From Bacteroidales bacterium (GTDB lineage Bacteria > Bacteroidota > Bacteroidia > Bacteroidales > Muribaculaceae): a stretch of 9,687 nt of DNA. The notes beneath the pieces were generated by a model. It made no database searches. It was not told where the DNA came from and saw nothing but the letters and a program-made list of their open reading frames with translations. The position numbers were made by a program, and so were the translations under genes. Position 1 is the first letter of the stretch, and every line of letters begins with the position of its first letter. The DNA is taken from assembly GCA_004555955.1 (NCBI GenBank), contig SFJG01000079.1, forward strand, positions 1-9,687. The letters are read 5' to 3'. Shown one piece after another: positions 1 through 6,200 of this stretch.

Positions 1-27
1 CGGCGTCGTGTCGAAGATACGATGCCG
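1..27. repeat. Imperfect hairpin at the window edge
   Basis: Arms CGGCGTCGT (1-9) and ACGATGCCG (19-27) pair over nine positions with one G.T wobble. A G/T mismatch, a 2-bp TC/GA stem and a GAA three-base loop lie inside. The layout (9-bp outer stem, one mismatch, short inner stem, three-base loop) is the same as in the hairpin at 467-501, so it probably belongs to the same hairpin-rich region. It may continue beyond the window start. A second small hairpin follows at 35-47 (GCGTC, loop GGA, GACGC). Confidence 0.5.
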
Positions 28-56
28 ATGCAAAGCGTCGGAGACGCGTCGGTCGT

Positions 57-97
57 GGTAAACCCCATGTTCAGCCTCGGAGAGGGTTAACATGGGG
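57..97 (-). repeat. CCCCA/TGGGG hairpin, reverse orientation
   Basis: The outer arms CCCCATGTT (63-71) and AACATGGGG (89-97) are a perfect 9-bp inverted repeat. Inside them is a second stem, CCTC (75-78) and GAGG (82-85), around a GGA loop. GGTAAA (57-62) precedes the left arm. Read on the minus strand this is an arm, an inner stem with loop TCC, an arm, then TTTACC. That matches the plus-strand hairpin at 467-507, so it is an inverted member of the same family. There is no T-run on either side, which argues against an ordinary intrinsic terminator. Confidence 0.6.
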
Positions 98-117
98 GAA
101 GCCTACATACACGGTCA

Positions 118-137
118 CGAACCTCGTGAGAGGTTCG
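118..137. repeat. 8-bp perfect hairpin with GTGA loop
   Basis: CGAACCTC (118-125) and GAGGTTCG (130-137) form a perfect 8-bp stem around the four-base loop GTGA, which fits the GNRA class if transcribed from the plus strand. It lies between the reversed hairpin at 57-97 and the first copy of the duplicated module. No open frame or terminator-like T-run goes with it. Its role is unknown. Confidence 0.5.
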
Positions 138-197
138 GTTGTGATAGTGAATGTGGGAATCGATATAGTGGTGAGCAAGAGTGGTGTGTATGGTGGA

Positions 198-356
198 GAG
201 CAAAGTCTCCGACTTAGCACGGACAATGAGCAAAATCTATGCAATTTAGCTCATTTTGTCTTTGGGGTTGTGTCTGTCCCCACCTTGACGCTTGCGTCTA
301 GGTGGGGTTAACCGAGTGCCGCAAGCTCTCCAAGCTTGCATCTTGGTGATATCGAG
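198..356 (+). repeat. Duplicated structured module, copy 1
   Basis: This 159-base segment recurs at 589-748. The first 58 bases (198-255) match the second copy with one difference. After a divergent spacer, 273-356 matches again except in the centre of one hairpin. The module holds four hairpins: AAGTC-TCC-GACTT (203-215); TGAGC...GCTCA with an inner AAAT/ATTT stem (227-253); CCCCACCT...AGGTGGGG (278-307); and a compound stem ACCGAG/CTTGGT enclosing GCAAGCT/AGCTTGC (311-347). It ends GATATCGAG in both copies. I see no coding potential and do not recognise the family. Plus orientation is arbitrary and follows the TTAACC flank. Confidence 0.75.
278..313 (+). repeat. CCCCACCT/AGGTGGGG hairpin in module copy 1
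   Basis: The 8-bp perfect arms CCCCACCT (278-285) and AGGTGGGG (300-307) enclose a T/T mismatch, an inner GACG/CGTC stem and a CTTG loop. TTAACC follows at 308-313. The counterpart in the other module copy (670-699) has identical arms, but its centre reads as the reverse complement of this one with one base changed. There is no T-run after either arm, so a terminator role is not supported. Confidence 0.6.
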
Positions 357-425
357 TCACTCGTCCCTCGTGCCACGCAGTAGGCGTCGGGTCGCATATC
401 GGGCATCCACTGTCTATATCACAAC

Positions 426-444
426 CGAGCATCTCCGAAGCTCG
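426..444. repeat. Small CGAGC/GCTCG hairpin
   Basis: CGAGC (426-430) and GCTCG (440-444) pair around a nine-base loop that contains TCTCCGA, the same string found at the tip of the stronger hairpin at 467-501. A stem this short could be chance. I list it because it shares the loop string and lies in the same hairpin cluster between the two module copies. Confidence 0.35.
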
Positions 445-466
445 ATAGATATCTTAGTAGCTCTGT

Positions 467-507
467 CCCCACGCTAAGCATCTCCGATGCTGAGCGTGGG
501 GTTTACC
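467..507 (+). repeat. CCCCA/TGGGG hairpin with TCC loop
   Basis: The 9-bp arms CCCCACGCT (467-475) and AGCGTGGGG (493-501) are perfect. After an A/G mismatch comes a perfect 6-bp inner stem, AGCATC (477-482) and GATGCT (486-491), around the loop TCC. TTTACC follows at 502-507. The stem bases differ from the hairpins at 63-97, 278-307 and 670-699, yet each pairs with itself. This means pairing is kept while sequence changes, as expected for a structure under selection or a family spread by copying. Confidence 0.65.
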
Positions 508-516
508 ATGATTGCA

Positions 517-560
517 GTCTCTCCGAGACAGCCACCACAGCCGTATCTACGACACGGCTG
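517..560. repeat. Two consecutive hairpins
   Basis: GTCTC (517-521), loop TCC, GAGAC (525-529) is a perfect short hairpin with the TCC loop seen elsewhere in this region. Eight bases on, CAGCCGT (538-544) and ACGGCTG (554-560) form a 7-bp perfect stem with a nine-base loop. Both lie in the 232 bases between the two module copies. No coding or terminator signal accompanies them. Confidence 0.45.
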
Positions 561-588
561 CGGAAGCGAGCTGAGAGGGCCGAGTCGT

Positions 589-748
589 GAGCAAAGTCTC
601 TGACTTAGCACGGACAATGAGCAAAATCTATGCAATTTAGCTCATTGTTGGTTGTTGTGTAGCATCTGTCCCCACCTAGCCGCAAGCGTCAAGGTGGGGT
701 TAACCGAGTGCCGCAAGCTCTCCAAGCTTGCATCTTGGTGATATCGAG
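589..748 (+). repeat. Duplicated structured module, copy 2
   Basis: This is the second copy of the 198-356 module, with one extra base in the spacer between its two conserved parts (589-646 and 665-748). The first small hairpin has loop TCT here instead of TCC (position 601). The large hairpin (670-699) keeps its CCCCACCT/AGGTGGGG arms, but its centre is inverted relative to copy 1. The compound ACCGAG/CTTGGT and GCAAGCT/AGCTTGC structure is unchanged at 703-739. Similarity stops at GATATCGAG, exactly where the heptamer array begins at 749, so that base is one boundary of the repeat unit. Confidence 0.75.
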
Positions 749-797
749 CGGAGTGTGGAGAGTGGAGAGCGGAGTGCGGAGAGCGTAGAGCGGAGAG
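749..797 (+). repeat. Heptamer tandem array, consensus YGGAGAG, seven units
   Basis: Seven consecutive 7-base units fit without gaps: CGGAGTG, TGGAGAG, TGGAGAG, CGGAGTG, CGGAGAG, CGTAGAG, CGGAGAG. The plus strand is almost pure purine, so the array could adopt unusual helix forms and is a natural site for slippage. It directly adjoins the end of the second structured module and lies 27 bases beyond the stop codon of the DUF6048 gene. It is non-coding as far as I can see. Confidence 0.75.
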
Positions 798-800
798 GTG

Positions 801-828
801 CTCTTACCTCTTACCCCTTACCTCTTAC
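801..828 (-). repeat. Heptamer tandem array overlapping the DUF6048 stop codon
   Basis: Four gapless 7-base units on the plus strand, CTCTTAC, CTCTTAC, CCCTTAC, CTCTTAC, read GTAAGAG on the minus strand. The most upstream unit in the direction of transcription (822-828) contains the TAA stop of the DUF6048 gene. The following units supply TAA in the other two frames and again in the first. AGAGGT (794-799) and ACCTCT (806-811) pair across the junction with the neighbouring array, whose purines are on the opposite strand. Confidence 0.7.
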
Positions 829-1646
829 CTTGTATGCAGCGGGAATTCGTAGATTAGGGAGAGGTTGACGTTGAGTTTGTTGTCGCGGATGCCGTAGCCG
901 GGGATGTACCACGGGCGGGAGTTGATGTTGTCTTTGATGCTGAACGGCACTTGATAGCGTAGCGCCCAACCGATGGAGAAATTTTTGACGATGTTGACTT
1001 GCAGTCCGACGAGGAATTCGCCCCAGAAGGCGTGCGACTTTTGGTCGAGGATGTCGAAAGAGTGTTCGTCAGCCCAGTATCCGTCGCCGACGGTAATGTC
1101 AGTGATGTCGTAGCGGAAAACACTCCAGCCGAAGCGTAATCCGGCGTAGAGCTGGTAGCGCGAGTCCTTGTCTGCCATGAAGTTGTAGTTCATACCCGCT
1201 TTGGCGAACACAGCCGTCTTACCTTTATAAGTATAGTTTCCGTCTTCGGGCGTGTCGTTAGCCGTGCCGATACCGAGTTCGGCGACCGGGATGTACTTGT
1301 TGTAGAAATTAACGGCACCCCAGACGCTGCCACCGCCATAGTTTTTGCCGAAAGCGCGCATCAGCGGGTCCCAGATGTTGAGACCTACCGCCACGTTCAT
1401 AAGTTTCGGATGCTTGATTTTTCCGGCGAGTTTCGTAGTGTCGTTTTTAATAGAGTCCTTTGCGAGCGAGTCGGCGTAGTGCTGTTCCGCCTTAGCGCGG
1501 TCTTTGACCTGTTTGACTTCCTCCTTCGAGAGAATGCGGAGTTCCTGCTCCGGCTCGACCGGGTTAATTCGACGTTGGGCGAACGCCTGCGGGACGAGCG
1601 TGGCAAGAGCAACGACGAGAGCGGCTATGGCAAATGCGCGTTTCAT
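825..1646 (-). CDS. DUF6048-like secreted, probable outer-membrane protein
   Basis: This 273-residue protein has a clear signal peptide: MKRAF, a hydrophobic run to about residue 18, and a likely cut after AFA at 23. A charged, alanine/lysine-rich stretch (about 30-78, possibly helical) follows. From about 82 to the end are alternating aromatic and polar segments typical of a beta-barrel (for example VAVGLNIWDP, YQLYAGLRFGWSVF, NFSIGWALRYQVPF, LNVNLSLIYEF). I assign it to DUF6048 from this profile and from its position after a DUF6452 gene, a pairing I recall from Bacteroidales. The function of that family is unknown to me. Its ATG overlaps the upstream TGA as ATGA, so translation is probably coupled. 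The last codon and stop lie in a heptamer repeat array, so the exact C-terminus may vary between strains. No intrinsic terminator is visible downstream. Confidence 0.75.
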   Translation of the reverse strand: MKRAFAIAALVVALATLVPQAFAQRRINPVEPEQELRILSKEEVKQVKDRAKAEQHYADSLAKDSIKNDTTKLAGKIKHPKLMNVAVGLNIWDPLMRAFGKNYGGGSVWGAVNFYNKYIPVAELGIGTANDTPEDGNYTYKGKTAVFAKAGMNYNFMADKDSRYQLYAGLRFGWSVFRYDITDITVGDGYWADEHSFDILDQKSHAFWGEFLVGLQVNIVKNFSIGWALRYQVPFSIKDNINSRPWYIPGYGIRDNKLNVNLSLIYEFPLHTR

Positions 1647-2167
1647 TGCTCGACGTCCTCCTCTTGCGTGCGGAAAAAGATTCGCACGTTTTCATTGTTA
1701 GCGTTGTCGATGTGCATCGTCGAGAACGAGATAGAGTCGATAAGCACGTTCGTGGTAGAATAGTCGACGATGTCGAAGAGATACATTGCGCCGCAGTCTT
1801 CCGAGTGGAAATATGGTATAGGCTTGTAGGTCACCGAGATAGTGTCGGCGAGGTTGAAAGCGGCGAGACTGAGCGCATCGTAGCGAACCACGAAGCGCGA
1901 GAGCGTGTCGGCGACGTTCAGCGGCAGGTAGACCCGGTCGATGAGCCGAGCGTGGTCGACAATCATAGTGTCGCCCTTCATGCCGATGCCGAAAACCGAA
2001 ATAGAGTCGACTTGGATTTTCGAGCCCGACTGCGACGAGTAGAACCCGGCGAGGGGTATGCTCGAGCGGTTGCCTTGGCATCCCTCATCGTTGCTGCAGG
2101 CGAGCGCCGCGGCGATGAGCGTCAGCAGAGCGACAGCCGCTGCAATATGTCGAAAAAGTCGATTCAT
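1643..2167 (-). CDS. DUF6452-like putative lipoprotein
   Basis: A 174-residue protein. Residues 1-23 form a signal peptide with a long Ala/Leu core ending ALA-C24. This is an imperfect lipobox (Ala-Leu-Ala before Cys instead of Leu-Ala-Gly/Ser), so lipid attachment at Cys24 is likely but not certain. The mature part is predicted beta-rich: GSKIQVDSISVFGIG, then the phrase IDRVYLPLN, a DTISVTY strand, FHSEDCGAMYLFDIVDY, and a closing NVRIFF strand. The SEDCG phrase (Cys), with Cys30 near the N-terminus, and the IDSI phrase fit what I remember of DUF6452. The gene starts 19 bases after the glycosyltransferase stop and overlaps the DUF6048 start by ATGA. The two products probably act together in the envelope, but no activity can be named. 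Confidence 0.75.
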   Translation of the reverse strand: MNRLFRHIAAAVALLTLIAAALACSNDEGCQGNRSSIPLAGFYSSQSGSKIQVDSISVFGIGMKGDTMIVDHARLIDRVYLPLNVADTLSRFVVRYDALSLAAFNLADTISVTYKPIPYFHSEDCGAMYLFDIVDYSTTNVLIDSISFSTMHIDNANNENVRIFFRTQEEDVEQ

Positions 2168-2186
2168 TGTGCTGAAAGAAAGTCTG

Positions 2187-3140
2187 TTAGTCGATTTCGT
2201 CTTTAATTTGGTAGCTGTTACGGTCGGCGGAATTTCGCGAGATGAGTTCGCCGATGAAGCCCGTGAGGAAGAATTGCGAGCCGAGAATCATCATCGTCAG
2301 CGCGATGTAGAACCACGGCGTGTCGGTTACCAGTCGGGCAGGTTCGTGAGCCCATAGCGCGCACAACTTGATAGCACCGACCGCGATAGCCGCGCAGAAG
2401 CCGATGAGAAACATAATAGTGCCGAGAAAGCCGAAGATGTGCATCGGTTTTTTGCCGAAAGTCGACACAAACCAGAGGCTGAGCAAGTCGAGATAGCCGT
2501 TGACGAATCGGTTTAAGCCGAATTTCGTTTTGCCGTACTTACGCGCCTGGTGGTGTACCACCTTTTCGCCGATACGAGCGAAGCCCGCATTTTTGGCGAG
2601 GTAAGGGATGTAGCGGTGCATTTCGCCGTAGACCTCGATATTTTTGACCACATCGCGACGGTATGCCTTGAGACCGCAGTTGAAGTCGTGGAGGTTAGGA
2701 ATACCGCTGACGCGGCGCGCCGTAGCGTTGAAGAGCTTTGTAGGAATCGTTTTCGAGAGCGGGTCGTAGCGTTTCTGCTTCCACCCCGAGACGAGGTCGT
2801 ATCCGTCGTCGACAATCATTTTGTAAAGCTCCGGGATTTCGTCGGGGCTGTCTTGCAAGTCGGCGTCCATAGTAATAACCACGTCGCCCAGAGCGCGTTC
2901 GAATCCCACGTTGAGGGCAGGCGATTTGCCGTAGTTGCGACGGAAGCACACACCCTTAACATTCGGGTTCTTCTCGCGGAGGTCAAGAATCGTCTGCCAC
3001 GAATTGTCGGTAGAGCCGTCGTTGACAAAGATAATTTCGTAGGAGTAGGCATAAGCCTTCATCACACGGCTAATCCACGCTTCGAGTTCGGGGAGCGATT
3101 CAGCCTCGTTGTATAGTGGTACGATAACGGAAATATCCAT
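2187..3140 (-). CDS. Family 2 glycosyltransferase, DPM1/GtrB-like, with two membrane segments
   Basis: A 317-residue inverting glycosyltransferase of the GT-A fold, probably moving a sugar from a nucleotide donor to a polyprenyl-phosphate or glycolipid at the inner membrane. Visible motifs are ISVIVPLYNE (3-12), VNDGSTDNS (39-47), the metal-binding D92-A-D94 followed by LQDSPDEIPE, HDFNCGLKAYRR (151-162), and KYGKTKFG (201-208), as in polyprenyl-phosphate glycosyltransferases. Two hydrophobic helices (about 234-262 and 275-300) end the protein. The frame is open up to 3218, but the 26 extra residues are family-atypical, overlap the end of metH and lie upstream of the promoter. The ATG at 3140 gives the standard start. 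It is probably the first gene of a three-gene operon with the DUF6452 and DUF6048 genes. The exact sugar and acceptor cannot be read. Confidence 0.88.
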   Translation of the reverse strand: MDISVIVPLYNEAESLPELEAWISRVMKAYAYSYEIIFVNDGSTDNSWQTILDLREKNPNVKGVCFRRNYGKSPALNVGFERALGDVVITMDADLQDSPDEIPELYKMIVDDGYDLVSGWKQKRYDPLSKTIPTKLFNATARRVSGIPNLHDFNCGLKAYRRDVVKNIEVYGEMHRYIPYLAKNAGFARIGEKVVHHQARKYGKTKFGLNRFVNGYLDLLSLWFVSTFGKKPMHIFGFLGTIMFLIGFCAAIAVGAIKLCALWAHEPARLVTDTPWFYIALTMMILGSQFFLTGFIGELISRNSADRNSYQIKDEID

Positions 3141-3163
3141 TGTTGCGTTGATTTTTTCGGTGG

Positions 3164-3194
3164 CAAAATTAACTATATTTTTTGAAATATTCAA
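3164..3194 (-). promoter_or_regulatory. Bacteroidota-type promoter for the glycosyltransferase operon
   Basis: On the minus strand CTTG (TTG at 3194-3192) is followed after 20 bases by TAATTTTG (3171-3164), a full match to the TAnnTTTG -7 box and a three-of-four match to the TTTG -33 box. Transcription would start near 3158, leaving a leader of about 18-20 bases before the ATG at 3140. TTGAA-ATA-TTCAA (3182-3194) is a perfect short inverted repeat covering the -33 element and could be an operator. There is no Shine-Dalgarno sequence, which is usual in this phylum. Confidence 0.55.
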
Positions 3195-3202
3195 GCAGAG
3201 AG

Positions 3203-6200
3203 TTAACGAGGCAGCCATTTGGCAAGTTCGTCGAGCGAGATGCCACGTCGGTCGGCATAGTCGGCACGTTGGTCGTCGTCGATGTCGCCCACCATAAAAT
3301 AGCGAGCTTCCGGGTTGGCAATAAAAAGCCCGGCGACGCTCGAAGCCGGCATCATCGCGCCGTTTTCGGTGAGCGAAATTTCGGCGGCGTCGATACCCCC
3401 GAGCATCTTGTCGATGGCAAACACCGAGGCTTGGTCGGGCAGCGAAGGATAGCCTGCGGCAGGGCGAATGCCCTGATATTTTCCCGAGAGAGCGCGTCGC
3501 GGTTCGTCGGATTCGTCGGGCGCGTATCCCCAGATGCTACGGCGCACCTGCAGGTGGACAAATTCGGCTGCGGCTTCGGCAAGACGGTCGGCAAGCGACT
3601 GATAGAGAAGAAGTTTGTAGTCGTCGTGCCCCTTGTAGCCGTCGATGATGGCTTGAATTCGGCTGCCGGAGGTTACGGCGAAAGCGCCCAAGAAGTCGTC
3701 GGCAGAAGCCACGAAGTCGGCAAGCGCAAGACAGCAGCCGTCGGCGTTGCGGTGCTGCCGGCGGAGCGTCGGGATGACAAGCGGCGAGCCGTCGACATCG
3801 ACAATGATGTCGTCGCCCAGCGAATGAGCGCTGCGGATAGCCACAACGGCTTTCATCGAGTTGTCAGCCTCGCGAATGAGGCGAGCCAATGCCGCGCGAG
3901 CGTCTTTCAGCAAATTTTGCGCCTCCATAATCTTGTTCATGCGTTCCGGCTTTTGCGCGGCAATCCACTGCGCCTGGCAGTGGCCGCAGCCCCGAATTTC
4001 GGCGAGTTCGGCGAACGAAGCGTCGAGATTCCACACCGGGAAAAATGCGCGCCAGTTTATGAAGTCGACCAAGTCGGACACCTTAATATCTATGCGAGTC
4101 ACTCCCGGACAGTTAGGCTTCGGAGAAGCTCCGCAAGCGCATTTGTGCCGCATACGGCGAGCCTCGTCGAGCGAAAGCGGCGCCTCCGCGTTATATTGAG
4201 AACGCAACCGGAGTTGGTCGGCGCGGATTTCGGCGGCAGTAGTGTCGCGGTTGTCGATGATACGTCGTGCCACGGCAGGCATCATCGCCGCGTCGCGAAT
4301 GTAAGCCACAAGACCGGCGTAGCAGGGAGCGATTTTTACGGCAGTATGGACAGGCGAAGCCGTAGCGCCACCGACGAGAATCGGCGTGGTCATGCCACGT
4401 TGCTCAGCGAGTCGCGCCACGTTGCACATTTCGTCGAGCGAAGGCGTGATAAGACCGCTGAGACCGATGATGTCGGCATCGATTTCCGCAGCCTTGTCGA
4501 GAATTTGCTCGGCAGGGACCATAATGCCCAAGTCGACCACCTCAAAGCCATTGCAGCGTAGCACCACGTCGACGATGTTTTTGCCGATGTCGTGCACGTC
4601 GCCCTTGACGGTAGCCATAAGAATTTTACCGGCGTTACGACCCGTGTTGCCCGCTTGTTCCGCCTCGATGAGCGGTTGAAGCCAAGCCACGGCGTCTTTC
4701 ATCATTCGAGCACTCTTAACCACCTGAGGGAGAAACATTTTGCCTTCGCCGAAGAGCCGTCCCACCTCGTTCATGCCCGCCATAAGCGAGCGTTCGATGA
4801 CCGCAATCGCCGAGCCGTGGAGCGCAAGCGCCTCCGAGAGCAGCGCCTCGAGATTGTCGCAGCGTCCTTTAACAAGCATTTCGGCAATGCGTTGGTCAGG
4901 CGAGAGCGATTGTGCGGCTTCCGTCTTGACGGCATCCGCCTGACGGTCAGTGCTTTTAAGGCTGTCGGCGAGTTCGATTAGCCGGTCGGTTGCATCCTGA
5001 CGGCGGTCGAATATAACGTCTTCGATAGCCGTTTTCAAGTCGTCGGGCACCTCGCTATAAGGCATCAGCGCCGCAGCGTTGACTATAGCCATGTCGAGAC
5101 CGGCACGGATAGCGTGGTAGAGAAAAACGGCGTGCATAGCCTCGCGGATATAGTTGTTGCCGCGGAACGAGAACGAGAGATTGCTCACGCCTCCGCTGAC
5201 CTTTGCGCCCGGGAGATTTTGCTTAATCCAACGGGTTGCGTCGATAAAGTCGAGTGCATATCGGTTGTGCCCCTCGATGCCGGTCGCCACGGCGAGGATG
5301 TTGGGGTCGAAAATGATGTCGTTGGGGTTGAAACCGACCGAATCGACGAGAATACGATATGCGCGGCTGCAAATTGCGATGCGGCGGTCGAACGTATCGG
5401 CTTGACCCTGCTCGTCGAACGCCATAACGACCACTGCCGCACCCATCGACTTGACAAAGCGCGCGTGGTCGACAAACGTCGCTTCGCCCTCTTTGAGGCT
5501 GATGGAGTTGACTATTCCTTTGCCTTGCAGGCATTTAAGTCCGGCTTGGATGACGTTCCACTTCGACGAATCGAGCATAAACGGCACGCGAGCGATGTCG
5601 GGGTCGGACGAAAGCAAGTTGACGAACCGGCGCATTTCCGCCTCGGCGTCGAGCATCGCGTCGTCCATGTTGATGTCGATGATTTGCGCCCCGTTTTCGA
5701 CCTGTCGGCGAGCGATGTCGCACGCCTCATCGTACTTTTTTTCGTTGATAAGACGCAAAAACTTTCGGCTTCCCGCCACGTTGCAACGTTCGCCGATGTT
5801 GACGAAATTGCGTTCGGCAGTGATGTCGATGGCATCGAGCCCGGCGAGAGTGAGTTTTTGCGGAATTTCGGGCAACTGCCGCGGGTTGTAGCGCTTCGCC
5901 AACTCGGCAAGAGCACTGATATGGTCGGGCGTTGTGCCACAGCATCCGCCGATGATGTTCGCCGAACCGTCGGCAAGGATACGTTCGACGTGAGCCGCCA
6001 TCATTTGCGGCGTTTCGTCGTATTCGCCCAAAGCGTTAGGCAGTCCGGCGTTTGGATAAACAATCGTCGGGAAGGCGGATTTTGCGGCAAATTCGGCAAT
6101 CAGCGGAGCCATAGTGTCGGCGCCGAAACCGCAGTTGAGCCCGAAAGCCAGCGGGTTGGCGTGCGCGAGCGATGCGATGAGCGCTTCGATTGTCTGCCCG

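Noticed and set aside
278..313. Intrinsic terminators made by the CCCCA/TGGGG hairpins
   Set aside because: None of these hairpins is followed by a T-run on either strand, unlike the clear terminator at 8381-8414.
126..477. Two plus-strand open frames of 61 codons in the hairpin region
   Set aside because: Their translations are low in recognisable protein character, they cross hairpin arms and the copied module, and the matching part of the second module copy is not kept open as an equivalent gene.
1..824. CRISPR array
   Set aside because: There are only two long copies, 391-392 bases apart. There are no regularly spaced short repeats and no cas gene in the window.
3182..4561. Plus-strand open frame of 459 codons
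   Set aside because: It lies antisense to metH, whose conserved motifs are all present. The translation is rich in Val, Arg and His, as expected from the reverse frame of GC-rich coding DNA.
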